A stretch of 64,000 nt of DNA from Saccopteryx bilineata (Eukaryota > Chordata > Mammalia > Chiroptera > Emballonuridae). A program made the translations under genes and the position numbers. Shown here in pieces: positions 13,299-36,034 of this stretch. Numbering within the stretch: position 1 is the stretch's first letter; each line of letters opens with the position of its first letter. The stretch is taken from NCBI RefSeq assembly GCF_036850765.1, contig NC_089496.1:47544113-47608112 (forward strand), written 5' to 3'. Under the pieces are notes generated by a model. The model was not told where the DNA came from, did not search any database, and was given only the letters and a program-made list of their open reading frames with translations.

Positions 13299-13550
13299 CA
13301 GGGCTTCTTAACCTACGTCCTACTGAGCTTGCGAGCCAGATAATGCGTTCTGTGGTGTGTGGGCCTATCCTGTGCATTGTGGGATGCTTACCAGCGCCCC
13401 TGGTCCCTGTCTATTACACATCAAGAGCACCTTCCCAGCCCTCCCTCCTCCTTACCCTGACCTGGACCCCTGGTTGTGGTCATGGAGACTGTGTCCAGGT
13501 ATTGCCAGATGTTTCCTGGGGGATAGATTGTTTCCTGTTAAGAACTGCTA
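13299..13550 (-). mobile_element. MER20 (hAT-Charlie fossil), antisense
   Basis: Ends CAGGGCTTCTTAACC and GTTAAGAACTGCT are inverted. The interior GCATTGTGGGATGCTTACCA and CCAGATGTTTCCTGGGGG match the MER20 pattern I recall. Confidence 0.7.
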
Positions 13551-13660
13551 ATTCAGATAATAATCATTATCGTTATCAATATCAATATCATTATCAATGA
13601 TTAACCATCACTAATGCTAATGACACGGACACTAACTATCAATAGTGACTGATAAGCATA
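13551..13660 (+). repeat. AT-rich low-complexity (ATC/ATT)n
   Basis: Imperfect hexamer-like TATCAATATCAATATCATTA series. No gene. Confidence 0.6.
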
Positions 13661-14959
13661 TTTGTCCTTGGTCTCTTGCCTCTTCATGGCTGAGGGACAG
13701 AAGGTTCTGGCCTCCCTGTAGGTCACACCAGCTTGGGCTCTGCTCTGCCGGCCCGCGAGTCCTCCTTCCGCCTGCGGTGGGGAGCTTGGTGCGTGGGTCC
13801 CCACGTCTGAGCTCCGTGGCGTGCCGCCCATGGCATCTTGTTCACGGGGATGCACCTGCTAACGTTTCTGTGGGGGGTCGGGGGGCTCTAGGGCTTGGGA
13901 TGGTTCGTGTTTTCTGTTCAATTTACTTTCCTTCAACACCTTGTTGCTAACAAAGACAGATGGAAAAATAAATCCCCGCTGATGTAAAACGACTCCTCCA
14001 TCCAGATGTGGCGGGGACGAGGGACCTTCATCATTCATGGCTCGCGTCAGCTGTTAACACACCTGGTGACACCGGCGTCCAGCCCAGCGAGCTCTGGGGG
14101 TGCAGACGTCAGGGCCCTCCCAGGTACCGGACCATTAAAATGTGCTTTCAAATCCTCAGATGCTGTGCAGGCCCCAGGGTCCTTCAGAACACGGTCTCTA
14201 GCTTGGCCAACTGGGCTTCCGCGTTTCCAAGCCTGCAAGTGTAATAAAACCAATCAGGTAACAAATGTTAGAATGAACCTGAGGGGTTGGGTAAGCCCTC
14301 TCGCTCCTGCTGCTGACCACAGCCACCTTGCCACACTGGGCATGGCCCGGCCCACGAACGGCCTCGCAAGCCCCCGTTCAGCCTCATTTTCCCTGTGCCA
14401 GGAAGACTTCCGGAGACACCCTGACCAGGACCGCCCTCCTGAAGCCCAGAGCCTTGGTCTCTGCGGGCCTCCACCTCTCCATCCAGGCTGGCCTCCTTGC
14501 TGGGGACAGAAACGGGGTCCTGCTGCTGTGACAGCTGGGCCCGCCATGCAGGTGCCTCCTGTCCTCAAGTCATCCCCTCTCCTGCCCCCGCGGTTGCCCT
14601 CCCCTCACGGCTGCTGGCTGCCCACAGCCTGAGCCCGCCCTCCGGCCCGGCCAGGGGTGAGGCTGGGACCTCCAACCGAGCCAGGAGCTCCCTGGGGCGG
14701 GAGGCAGGTCTCTGGCTTCTTCTCCGAGTCTTGTTCATTTCGGGTGCGGACTCTCTGCGGAATGGGCCAGCACAGTGGCAAAGAACATTGACCTACTGGC
14801 ACAAGGAGTGTCCTGTGACTGTCACCTCCTTGGGCCCTCGCTTTCAGGACAGACACACAAGGTGACTCGCAGACAGAGTGGAAGGGGGTGGAAAGGCTCC
14901 GCCCCTCCCGGCTGGGGACGTGGAGTCCCACGCAGGGCCCGGGGCAGAGCAGGGCACGG
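13661..14959. other. Upstream flank of GHRHR
   Basis: Unique-looking DNA. No exon recognised; it may hold distal promoter elements. Confidence 0.4.
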
Positions 14960-15100
14960 TGTCCTGTGGTCCTGGTGAATATTCAGCGGGTTCTGTCCCT
15001 TTTGTCAGCTTTTGCCTATGCAGTCGGCCATGTGAGAAAGGGAAGGAAGAGGGCCAGGACGCAGGGAGGCTGACCGAGGGAGCCCCACTGAGATCCCACC
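14960..15100 (+). promoter_or_regulatory. GHRHR: GHRHR proximal promoter / 5' UTR
   Basis: This is the sequence just before the start codon. It has no TATA box. AATATTCAG at 14979-14987 resembles a Pit-1 (POU1F1) site and lies 122 to 114 bases before the ATG, where human GHRHR is known to be controlled by Pit-1. A second weaker POU-like site, CCTATGCAG, is at 15015-15023. A GC box (CCGCCCCTCC) lies just upstream at 14899-14908. The transcription start cannot be placed from sequence. The ATG at 15101 has a good Kozak context (CCCACCATGG). Confidence 0.55.
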
Positions 15101-26075
<10,975 letters not shown>

Positions 26076-26360
26076 GCTGGCCACATCCTGTGCTTGGAAT
26101 CCACACCCGAACTGCACCCACCATGTTCCGGAGGAGTTGGACCGACACCCCCCGGGGAGCCCTCAGTCCACACCCCCACCCAAGCTGCTGCCCAGCCCTG
26201 GGCAAGGCGGCCCTTCTTCCCTGTCCTGCCCCTGCCTCTTTTCTAGGTCCTTGTGTATTTAATTCTGATTCCCCTGGTCACTCCATATCTGTTCCCCTAG
26301 TGTCCGGGCCATAGCCCGAGGCCAGAGGAGCCAATGAACTTGTAGATGAATAGATACCCG
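26076..26360 (+). other. GHRHR: Probable GHRHR 3' UTR
   Basis: Non-coding sequence after the stop. No AATAAA occurs here. The best poly(A) hexamer is the variant AATGAA at 26333-26338, followed by a GT-rich stretch, so the 3' UTR would be about 280 nt. The end point is inferred. Confidence 0.4.
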
Positions 26361-26439
26361 TGTGAGTGAACACCTGGGTCTCCCAGCAGAGATCTACCAC
26401 CGCTGTTCAGATCTCTGGTGTGCACAGTGAGCATATCAT

Positions 26440-27250
26440 TCCTCAGTTCATGTGACATCGCCATCACTTGTCTGTGCAAAGTCTTCTTGTTTAATTTACT
26501 TCTGAAATGGATTGTCCTCTGCTCCCATTCCCTCCTCCCACAGACAGACATTCCAATGTGTTTAATGTGAACATTTGCATTTCTGGGTGTTCTTGGAAAT
26601 ATGAGTCGTTCTGTGTGTCTGCTCCTTTAAATTACACACACGCTGTCAGTTACACGCCTGACATTCCCCTGCTAACGCCTTCTCCTCCGTGCTAGGTTTT
26701 ACGAGGTCCCCGATGTCCCCCAGGGTGCCGTGTGCTCATCTGGTCCCTTGCTTTGACAGCTGTATGGTGCCACACGGTGTCACTGCCCATGTGTGACCCG
26801 CCCTGTCTCCCCCTCCTTCTAGGCAGCTGCCCCCCTTGTAGACCTGTGAGTAGAAGTACCCAGGCATCAGTTACGGCTTTTCTCGGCTTTTCTTGATGTG
26901 ACGGTAGTGACAGATTGCTCTGCAGGATGCCGCGGAGTCTGCACTCCCACCAGCTGCTCCGCCAGCACTTGGCCTTACCCAGCTTTTTAATGTTTGCAAG
27001 TCAAATGGGTTTCAAGTGCCATCGCAGTTGTTTTCATTTGCATTTGTCAGATGACAGTGAGTGAGCATCTCTCCTTGTGCCTATTAGCCTTTTGGGTTTG
27101 TGTTTCTGGAAATGGCGTGGGTCCCTTTACAGATTTTTCTCTGGGCAGGAGAGTCCTCGATTCTAGGAATTTCTCTTATGTCCTCTCCACGGTGTTCCTT
27201 CTCGTGCCCCCAGCCTGATGTGGCCCCTAATATAACACATTGTCACGGTC
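26440..27250 (-). mobile_element. Old L1-type remnant, antisense
   Basis: CACTCCCACCAGCTGCTCCG, TTTAATGTTTGCAAGTCAAA and GTTTTCATTTGCATTTGTCA occur in the order of an antisense L1. The rest is degraded. Confidence 0.5.
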
Positions 27251-27870
27251 CGTCCCTCCCCCGTCCCCTTCCTCGGCAGGAGGGAAGAACGTGAGACTGG
27301 GCGTTGTCCTGGGGGACATGTTTGTGGACTGATGGGGCTGCAGGGAGATTTCAGGACGGAGAACAGGCAGAAATGGATAACGTGGGTCAGAATGAAATCT
27401 CTCCCTTTCTTGGTCTACCCAAGGCAGGTCTGTCCTGCAAACTCAGCCCCATCCGCTGGCCTCCAGGAAGCCTTCCCTGATGTCCCTCCTCTGATGAACA
27501 CCCTCCTCCCTTATGACCACAGGGGTTCGCAGCCTGTGGGACAAGGTGCAGCCACACGACACCCACCGTCACATTGTCGGCTGTGCAACCGCGGTCTTAA
27601 AACCCTGCCTTGCTTTCCTTCCTCGGCCTCAGTAGGAATTACGTGAAAGTAATTCCTACTCATTGTAGGGCATTTGGGAGCTCGCGAAGGACTTTAAAAA
27701 AGAAAAAAAATCATCCATAACCTCATTAACCAAAGAAAATCGCCATGGATATTTTTGTATGTTTTTTTGGAAAAATGTTTCTATACATTTTTGAAACATC
27801 TTGAGATCATAGTATTATATTTATAAATTGGTACCTTGTTTCATAGGCTTAAAATGAACACACGCAATAT
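27251..27870. other. Intergenic sequence
   Basis: No gene. The AT-rich part (27650-27860) may be old repeat debris. Confidence 0.4.
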
Positions 27871-28663
27871 AAAAGCGTCCTGTGAGCCCATGAAAAGATG
27901 CTCAATATCGTTAGTCGTTGGGAAGACGCAAATCAAAACCGCAGCGAGATGCCGTTTCACACCCCCTGGGATGGCTAAGGGGAAAGCAAGAGACAAAATC
28001 GAGTGTTGATGAGGACACAGAGCAATTGGAACTCACGTATTGCTGGTGATAATGTCAAATGGCAAAAAGTCTGGTGGTTCCCGAGAAAGTCCAACACTGA
28101 GTTACCATATGACCCAGTAAATCCACCCTTAGGTTGGTAGGCAAGAGAACTGAAGCCATATGTCTATACAAGGACTCGTACATGAATATTCATGGCAGCG
28201 TTATTCATAATGGCCAAATGTCCATCGACTGGTGAGTGGATAAACAAAATGAGGTATAGCCACCCAATAGAATATTATTCTATGATAAAACAAAAGAGAA
28301 TGGAATCCTTGATACATGACACCAGCGTGGATGAACCCCTGAAAAACGTCGTGTTGAGTGAGAGAAATTAGCTACAAAAGGCCACAGGTTGTATGGTTCC
28401 AATTTACTTGAAATGTCCAGAATAGGCAAATCCATCGAGGGAGGCGGTAGATGAAAAGTTTCCGGGGGGCTGACCGGAGGGCAAAATGGGGAGTGATTGC
28501 TGATGGGCGTGGCGTTTCTCTTAGGGGTGATGAAATGTTTTAAAATTAGACAGTGGTCATGGCTGCACGCTCTGTACCAAAAACCACTGACTGGTACACT
28601 TTCAGGAGGTGAAATGTATGACGTGAATTATATCTCAGTAACATTGTTATTAAAAAGAGGAAA
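27871..28663 (+). mobile_element. L1M-type LINE-1 3' end, sense
   Basis: Classic old L1 ORF2-end and 3' UTR: GAGTTACCATATGACCCAGT, TCATGGCAGCGTTATTCATA, GAAATGTCCAGAATAGGCAA and GTGAATTATATCTCAGTAAC. The frame is interrupted. Confidence 0.85.
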
Positions 28664-29571
28664 CACATGGTTGCTTCAGAATACCTCTTGTTCTGCTATG
28701 TAATTTGTGAAGTCTATTAATAGTCTTTATTCAGCTGGTTCATTATTCGACAAATCTGTTGGTGGAGGTCGCTCTCCCAATATTTTAAAACAAACAAATA
28801 AATAAAAGGGGTTTTTTTTTTGCCTCCATTCTTCATGTACACCTTAAAAAGATAAAAACTTCATAAGAAACTCTTTGTCCTGGAAATTTTGAGCCAATGT
28901 CATGCACGTGGTAAGTCTTGATTCCTGTTAGCAAATTGCCTTCAAGAAAAGCTGGCCCAGGTGTTCTTGTTTAAGCTGCTGTGTGAGTGCTGTTTCTCTG
29001 CATCGTTAGTAACATCTTTGTCAGCCTGATAGGGTGGTCCCTCTGAGTTTAACTGCGATTAGTAGTCATGTTAGCAGTCAGTGTTTGCAGTGAGTCCGGG
29101 ATTAGTGTTGGGCGGTGGAGTTGAGATGAGCAATGCTCAATTTAGCCACCAGGTGGCAGAATAACTGCGGCCAAGGACCCTGGCTGGGCTGACGATGCTC
29201 CCTGGAGGAGGCCCTGACACTAGAGGTGGAGGCAGGACTCCCAGGGCCAGGCCTTGGTCACAGGGAGCCAGCATCGAGGGGAGGAAGCTCCTGGAAGAGG
29301 AGAGGAATGGGACGCAAAGACTCCAGTCTGGGGTAGGAAGAAGCTGATAATAAGAGAGCTGAAGAGACAGGAGAACTGGTGCTCAATGGAGTGGTCTCCA
29401 TACAGGGCTCAGAGCAGAAGCAGGTTCCCCGGGGCCCCTGGTTTTGTCCAGGGAGAGCGGGATTTCCCATCATGCTCTGCAGCATCTTCCTACCCGCCTC
29501 TACCCAGGTGCTGAAAGGAACTCCCTAAAGGGAAGGCAGAAACTTCCTCCTGCTGTGGCCAGCCAATGTTT
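28664..29571. other. Intergenic sequence with a CTCF-like site
   Basis: No gene. It contains the motif at 29146-29159; otherwise unique-looking. Confidence 0.4.
29146..29159 (+). promoter_or_regulatory. CTCF-like motif, full match
   Basis: CCACCAGGTGGCAG matches the CTCF core consensus CCASYAGRKGGCRS at all 14 positions. It is not inside a recognised repeat and lies about 3 kb past GHRHR. Confidence 0.6.
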
Positions 29572-29579
29572 CTCTACAG

Positions 29580-29913
29580 CAGGGGTCCCCAAACTACGGC
29601 CCCCGCGGGCCCCATGCGGCCCCCTGAGGCCATTTATCCGGCCCCCGCCGCACTTCCGGAAGGGGCACCTCTTTCATTGGTGGTCAGTGAGAGGAGCATA
29701 GCTCCCATTGAAATACTGGTCAGTTTGTTGGTTTAAATTTACTTGTTCTTTATTTTAAATATTGTATTTGTTCCCGTTTTGGTTTTTTACTTTAAAATAA
29801 GATATGTGCAGTGTGCATGGGGATTTGTTCATAGTTTTTTTTTATAGTCCGGCCCTCCAACAGTCTGAGGGACAGTGAACTGGTCCCCTGTGTAAAAAGT
29901 TTGGGGACCCCTG
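29580..29913 (+). mobile_element. Non-autonomous hAT element (family 2)
   Basis: 334 bp with inverted ends CAGGGGTCCCCAAACT / AGTTTGGGGACCCCTG and a perfect 8-bp target duplication CTCTACAG (29572-29579 and 29914-29921). Non-coding, with an AT-rich centre. Confidence 0.93.
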
Positions 29914-29921
29914 CTCTACAG

Positions 29922-32042
29922 TGTGGGGAGGAGGAAGTGAGAATAAAAGTGAGGAGCTCATTGCCCATCCTTGGAAAACTCGCAGAAATGTTGGGGAAAT
30001 CTCCAGTGATGGGCCGTAACCTGGAAGTGAATGAGAACAGGTGTGTGGGGCTCAGACCCTGGGCAGTGGAAGCTCAGAGGACAGAGTGTGGGTGAGGGCA
30101 GGAACAGCCAGGGAAGGCTTCCCGGAGGAGGGGACTCAGGCTGGTTATTCAGACCCTAGAACCCCACTATGTCTAGCGCCACCATCTGCTGGGCAGGAAG
30201 CAAGACTATGGCTGATCTCAGGTTGGGGAGCAATGCTTTTAGGAAGGGTCTGGCAGGAAAGCGTGGTGGGCATTAACACCCAGACTTTGCTCTTAAGGGT
30301 GTTCCTGGGCATTCCCGTTAGGTCTCGGGCTCTGCTGGGCCACCCGTTCATTCAGTTGGCAGGTGTTTGCTAAGTGGTTGCTGGAGCCTCACAGCACAGC
30401 TGCCAACCACACAGAACATGCGTGCTCAGGGGCTTAGGGTTTGGGAGAGAGCAACAGGAGGAAGCCGGCGCAGGTGGAACTGAGTTTCTGGTAAGCATGG
30501 TGGCGAAGGCGTTTGGCTTTTCCGGTGTTCCGTGCTCGGTGTCCTGGTGTGAACAGGTTGTGTGGGAAATTCGCCACAGTGGTTTCCCGGTGTGGGGTGG
30601 CCGCTCCTCCTGGCTGCACCCTGGAGACAGGTGAGCTCCCAAAAGTCCTCGAACACATTGTGCTTCTGCTTAGCCCAGCGTGAGTGGTCAGGGTGTCTGC
30701 AACAGGGAGCCCTGACTCGCCCACCCTGCTGCTGGCCTCTGCACTCACCAGGAAGGCAGGCTCATCTGTGGGGGTGCAAGAGGGCAGTGGGGGGTCTCGA
30801 CCAGAATGAAGAGGGTGGGAAACAGTCATGGAACCATTAGGAACAGGGCTGCTTTCAGAGCTGGGGCCGGGTTTTGGAAACCAGCAAGAAGCTGTAAACC
30901 GCAGATATCTGGGACTTTTTTTTTCTTTCTTTGAGAGTCTGTGTTCTCTTTTCTGTGTGAGTCTATGAGTGGATATCTCTGTTCTGGCGTCCCCCCTGCT
31001 CTGTCTCTCTCTGTGTCTCTGTGTGTGCCTGTGTCTCTGTCTCTGTGTCTTCCTCTCCCTGTCTGTGTTTCTCTCGCTGCCCTTGTCTCTCTGTTTCTCT
31101 TTATCTCTGTTTCTGTCTCTCTCTCTCTTTCCTCTTTCTAAGGCCCCGGCTTCCAGCTGTGAGACGTGACAGAACAGTCCATCGGGCAGCTGGCCTGTCT
31201 CTGTGATACTGGACATCTGGGTCCTGGGGTTGTCCGGAGGTGGCTGGAGCTTGTCGTGTGCGTGCAGATGGCCAGCTCCACCATCTGTCGGAATTCTCCT
31301 CTCGTTCCCTCCACCCCTCCCCCATAACCGCGTCTCTTTCTCCTTCCTCCATCTTCCCGCAACCCCATAGGGCCATTCTAGTCCCACGCATCCCTTCCAG
31401 AGACAGGGTGTTATATGTGTGTGGAGAGGGGAGGGTCCTGGGGATGGCAGGTGACACAACCTAACCCAGGTGCACAGCCCTTCCTTGCAGATGCCCCAGG
31501 CGTGGGACAGGCAGGCAGGTGGAGGGGAGGGGTCTGATGGGTTGACTGGCAGCTGTTTCTCTGCCTCGAGGTGTTGCATAAGCAGCCGCAGCCCTGCGCA
31601 CATTCCCATGGTTACGAGATGAGAGAGGCTGGCTGTGGTGGCATCACCATGGCACCCGCGTGGCTCACAGCTCAGGCATGGCACGGGCACAGAGCAGCTC
31701 TGGGCTCTCACTGGACAGAGCTCTGCCAGGCAAAGTCCCTCCCGGACATCCATCGGCCTGCGGAGTCAGATGGGAGGCAGAGGGCCCCGTGCCAGTCGCA
31801 GGGGATGGGGGAGGGGGCTTCAGTGTCTCAGCCCAGCAACCATGGGAACGAACTGGCCTCACACACCAGCTGACTCAGCTGACTCAGCACAGGCCCACCT
31901 GGAGCTCAGTCCCGGCCTTGACCCCAGGCCTAGCCCCAGCCATTTCTGCTGCCCCTTGATCAACCTGAACTCGGGCCCAACTGGAACCCTAGCCGCTCAG
32001 CCTCGACCCTCACTTGGGCCCTGCAGGAATCTTGCCTTTGAC
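29922..32042. other. Intergenic sequence
   Basis: No gene. A long minus-strand open frame (30434-31753, 439 codons) is driven partly by the (TCTCTG)n tract and looks like chance. Confidence 0.45.
30990..31136 (+). repeat. (TCTCTG)n-type low-complexity tract
   Basis: Degenerate T/C/G simple sequence such as CTCTGTCTCTGTGTCTTCCT. Confidence 0.85.
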
Positions 32043-32047
32043 CCTAG

Positions 32048-32413
32048 TGTAAAGTATTTTTCCCCGCCGAGAAGAAAGGGAGAGGGCTAGGAGCCACCAA
32101 GTGTGGAATAGCAAAAGGCTTTATTGAGTACAGAGCACACATCCCGCCTGGCAAGGTGCCCTGGCCCCCGAGGTAAGATGGAGGCTGGGGAAGTTGCATG
32201 GATTAAACCGCGTGGGAGATATTTAAAGGGGTCCCCCTAGGGAAGTCGAGCTAACATGACGTGGTGAAATCCCACTGGCTGGTAGACGGTTGCTTTTTTC
32301 CAAATGGTTCCTGTGAAGCCTCTCCTGGAGCAGTTGGTTGTGGGCGGTCCTAGCCAAAGTTCGCGGGTCTGGGTTCCCCACGTGACCATCCCCCATTATC
32401 CACCGACCTTACA
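32048..32413 (-). mobile_element. Solo LTR of an endogenous retrovirus
   Basis: 366 bp starting TGTAAAG and ending CCTTACA, so TG...CA in both directions, with a 5-bp target duplication CCTAG (32043-32047 and 32414-32418). On the minus strand it shows TTTAAATAT (TATA-like, 32219-32227) followed about 95 bp later by AATAAA (32120-32125), the order expected of U3 and R. No viral genes flank it, so it is a solo LTR. The family is not identified. Confidence 0.8.
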
Positions 32414-32418
32414 CCTAG

Positions 32419-33289
32419 TCCTTGCCGTCGTCTTCTGATCTCGCTGGGGCCAGGCCTGGGGAATTCACGGAGTGGAAGGGAAATCAGAAGACCTAATCCC
32501 TGCTTTGGGGAGTTGGATGCGTGCTGAGAACAGAGGCCCTGGGACTCAGGCCAGCAGGGCTGTGGGGTTCAAATGTCAGGGGTCAGCTGTGGGGCAGAAC
32601 AGTCAGAGAAGTCCTCCTGGCAGAGACAGTAGGGCGTTGGGCCTAAAAGGATGAGTAGTATTTGAAGAAAGAAAGGATCTGGGAGGAGGAGCAGCTGGCT
32701 CCTGTTGGATTGAATTAGATCTTCTAAAAAAGAGCTTATCTGTGTGTGTGTAGAGCTTTCTTGGGGTTTCGTTCTGTGTCGGTGCCCAAGAAGCGGCCTG
32801 GAGGAGAGGGCCCGGGTAGGTTAGCAGGGCCCCTGAGCGGGAGCTTTGCACGTCCTGACAACAGCCTGGGGGGGGGGGGGAGGTCTGCACACAGGGCCCA
32901 CGAATGTACCCCTCGCGAGCCTAGGGTCCTGGTCCAGCGTGTCCCTCACACCCCCGTGTGGGCGTCTAGGCTTCCCTCACGTAGTTGGCCACAGGCCAGC
33001 GTCTCCTGCTGGTCCCCAGTTCCTTGCCTGTCGGCCACATCTGCCCAGGAGCTCATGCCCGAGGGCAGGGGTAATTCCTGAATCTCCGCTAGGAGCTTCT
33101 CAGCCTCAGAACTGCTACGTGTGCTGAGGCCTCAGGGCTCCTGCGACACACCTACTGTGGCCCTTCCAAGGCCTGACCCACACAGGGATGACGCCGCTCA
33201 ATCCAGGCACTCGCCCGTCCCATGGCTGTCCCATGAGGCTCGGGGAAAACAGGAAAGTTCCTTTCCAGGGTCTGCATGGCCCTCTGTGG
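32419..33289. other. Intergenic sequence
   Basis: No gene. A G run sits at 32868-32881. Confidence 0.4.
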
Positions 33290-33505
33290 GCTGGACCAGC
33301 CCACCCCCACCCTCACCTTTCACCCTGCCCCCTGCTCTGCCATGGCCACACCCACCTGACCTTGGTCCCTGCTCTGGCCTGGCCACACCCACCTGACCCT
33401 GATCCCTGCCCCTGCTCTGCCATGGCCACACCCACTTTACCCTGGTCCCCGCCCCTGCTCTGGCCTGGCCACACCCACCTGCTCAAGGTTCCCGCCCCCA
33501 CCCCG
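33290..33505 (+). repeat. 37-43-bp minisatellite, four units
   Basis: Four repeats of a unit containing TGGCCACACCCACCTGAC (GG of the core at 33344, 33381, 33424 and 33467). Each has a CCACACCC box. Confidence 0.85.
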
Positions 33506-33689
33506 CCAGGCTGCGCTTACTGCAGCACAACTGCCGTTTTCCATGGCTGCTGTCCTGCTCCATTCCCTAGTCAGTGCCAATGTCACCACCACAGAGAGGC
33601 CGACCCTGATCTCCCAGGGACTGTGCTCGCTGTCACGTTGCGTTTCCTTGTTGTATTTCCTTCAGGCGCTCAGCAGTAATTGCAACCGC

Positions 33690-33882
33690 GTCTCATTATT
33701 CACGGCAGTTATGTTCTGTACAGCCTCCGGAACACTGCGTTAGCAAACGCAGAACCATAGTTCCTCGGAGAAACGCGGCGTGGGGTTCCTGGAAGCCTGT
33801 GGTCACAGCGATTTTGTCAACTGATTAGTACATACCCTTGTTTGTTGTGTATAGACGCCTTATTTAATAACCAGATGCTCCT
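33690..33882 (+). mobile_element. Fossil DNA transposon, left part (interrupted)
   Basis: ATTATTCACGGCAGTTATGT and AACGCAGAACCATAGTTCCT match an ancient eutherian DNA-transposon fossil I recall. It appears to continue at about 34405-34700, after another element. Confidence 0.5.
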
Positions 33883-34400
33883 GGACCTACGACAGGGTTA
33901 TGTCTGGACAAACCCATCCATCATACGCTGAAAATATTGTAGGTTCAGAATGCGTTTAACGCACCTGACCTACCAGACATCGTAGCTTAGCCCGGCCTCC
34001 CTTAAACATGCTCAGAACACTTTCATCACCCTATGAAATAACCTTGTTTCATCTCAGGAGTCATCGCCTTCCTCCTCTTCTCACCACAAGTAGGAGCCGC
34101 AGGTGGGCATTTTGCAGATGTGATGGGGGATGAAGAACAACCAAAATCGCGGACAGCACAGGACACTGTAGAGTATGCGCTGCTGACCCTCGTGATCGCG
34201 GGGCTGACGGTGAGCTGCCCCTTGCCGCCTCTGCCCGGCGTCACGGGACAGCATCGCACCGCAGGGCTCTGGCCTGGGAAAGAGCCATCTTCACAGTTCA
34301 GAATTCCAAGCACAGTTTCTACTTAACACATGTCGCTTTCACACCATCATAGAGCAGAACAACTGTCAGTCCAGCCGCCCTCAGTCAGGACGGCGAGGGT
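33883..34400 (+). mobile_element. Tigger/mariner-like fossil nested in the above
   Basis: Begins CAGATGCTCCTGGACCTACG, then GAAAATATTGTAGGTTCAGA and ACATCGTAGCTTAGC, and later TCGCTTTCACACCATCATAG. This pattern is known from old mammalian Tigger-type elements. The right end is degraded. Confidence 0.5.
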
Positions 34401-34720
34401 ATCGTTGGTTCATCCACAGGGGACTCGTGGCCAACAGCACTGTATGTATCTCGTGGTGGAACGAAGCTTACGTGGCAGGCGTACTTTCTCCGTTAAGGCA
34501 CACGTACGTCCCAGCCTTCTCACACGTAGGAGCGCCAGACAGCACTTTAGCACGAAGGCGCCCCTTGAACCAGCAAGATCACCACTGAAAAGTCCCCCAA
34601 ATGAGGAAAACCCAGCACTACATAAACCACGAACGGGACATTCGTTTACAGCGTGGGAGCTGAAACAAGGAGGCAAAGCGTTGCTTTGTGGGCCCTCAGC
34701 TGGGACCTCAAGGTCTTTGC
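34401..34720 (+). mobile_element. Fossil DNA transposon, right part
   Basis: ACTTTCTCCGTTAAGGCACA and AATGAGGAAAACCCAGCACT continue the element that stops at 33882. Confidence 0.45.
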
Positions 34721-35973
34721 CCCTCTGTACATGTCTGAGAATGTGGTGAGCCCTGACTTTGGGGGCACTATTAACGGTCAGCTAGGAGGCAAATTCACAA
34801 GGCTGAAATCTTGCAAATAATGAAGACCAACTCTACACCGTAAGGGTTCATGTTTATTATCAGACTTCCCTTTGTCCTATTCACCGCTGACCCCAGGGTC
34901 AAGGTCAAGATTCACAGATGTCTCATAAATATTTGTCAATTGACACTCACACAGGTACACATGCACACACATTTACACACCTATGCACTCACACACAGAG
35001 TTCTTAAGAGGTGTCAAAGCAGAAAAGATGGGCCATCTCTTTTTCTAGTACTTCTCCTTCCGGGAGGCGGGGAGAGAAGGAGGATTCTACAAGGAAGGTG
35101 CAGGTGAGAATCCTGGTCCTAAACCTTCCCTAACCCTGTCCTCTCCCTCATTCAGACCTGTCAGCCGCCACAGAGAAGGTCGTGTGTGCAGCCTGGCGAG
35201 GTCCCCTGGGTCCCGGTCTTGGGAGATGGTGCGCGTGGGCACGTGTGTGGGCATGGGCTCCAGCCTGCCCTGATGAGGCCGCTGACTTCCTAGCAGCTGC
35301 AGTGCTTGCCACACTGACAGGCCCATAATCACGGGAAATTACCCAGCGCAGAACTAAAATTGAGGCTGCTGCTGCGGCCACGAGACCCGTTTACAAAGAC
35401 AAGCGCCCGAAAGAGCCCCGGGAGGACGCCGTGCTGAGCGCTGGGGCTTCTGGGGTGGACCGGGGTGTGGCCCGGGCAGAGAAGCCCGGGGGAGAGGAGG
35501 ACAGCTGCTTGTGTTGTCGTGAGGCTTCGGAGTGTCGAGCAGGGAGCGAGTTCATTCCATGTGTCCCTTTATTTAGTTCTCACAGCGACCCTGCGAAGGG
35601 GGACCGTCCCAGCTGTGCTGCCATCAGACCTGGACCCACAGAGGCCGGGTAATGAGCTCAGGAGCCGGGGTTTGAATGCAGGGCTATTTGACTCCAGGGC
35701 CAAGATGGTGGGGCAGGGAACTCCCTCAGCAGAGGGCAGCGATATGGGACACTCGTCCATGCCACCTGGGCTGCACTCTCTGGGTCCACCCCCCCCCCCA
35801 CCAGTCTGAAGGAGAACCTGGCTCAGTGGTGTGGGGGCTTTGGAGAGAGACAGCTCAACCCAGAGGCCCCATATGGTATGTGTTGGCACACAACCAGGCT
35901 GTTCTCCAAACCAGCAAGTATCTCTGTCTGACTGAGCAATAGAAACGTTAATAATGACAGGGACTGTTCTAGG

Positions 35974-35974
<1 letters not shown>
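34721..35974. other. Intergenic sequence
   Basis: Contains a CA-rich stretch (34950-35000) and an antisense MIR-like piece (about 35560-35700, TGAGCTCAGGAGCCGGGGTT). No gene. Confidence 0.4.

Positions 35975-36013
<39 letters not shown>
35975..36013 (+). repeat. (CA)n microsatellite
   Basis: About 19 CA units. Confidence 0.95.
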
Positions 36014-36016
<3 letters not shown>

Positions 36017-36034
36017 GAACCCTTGGAGGAATTA

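Noticed and set aside
30434..31753. 439-codon minus-strand open frame
   Set aside because: Part of it is the reverse of a TCTCTG simple tract (RDRNRDKEKQRD-type residues). The rest resembles nothing, so it is a chance frame.
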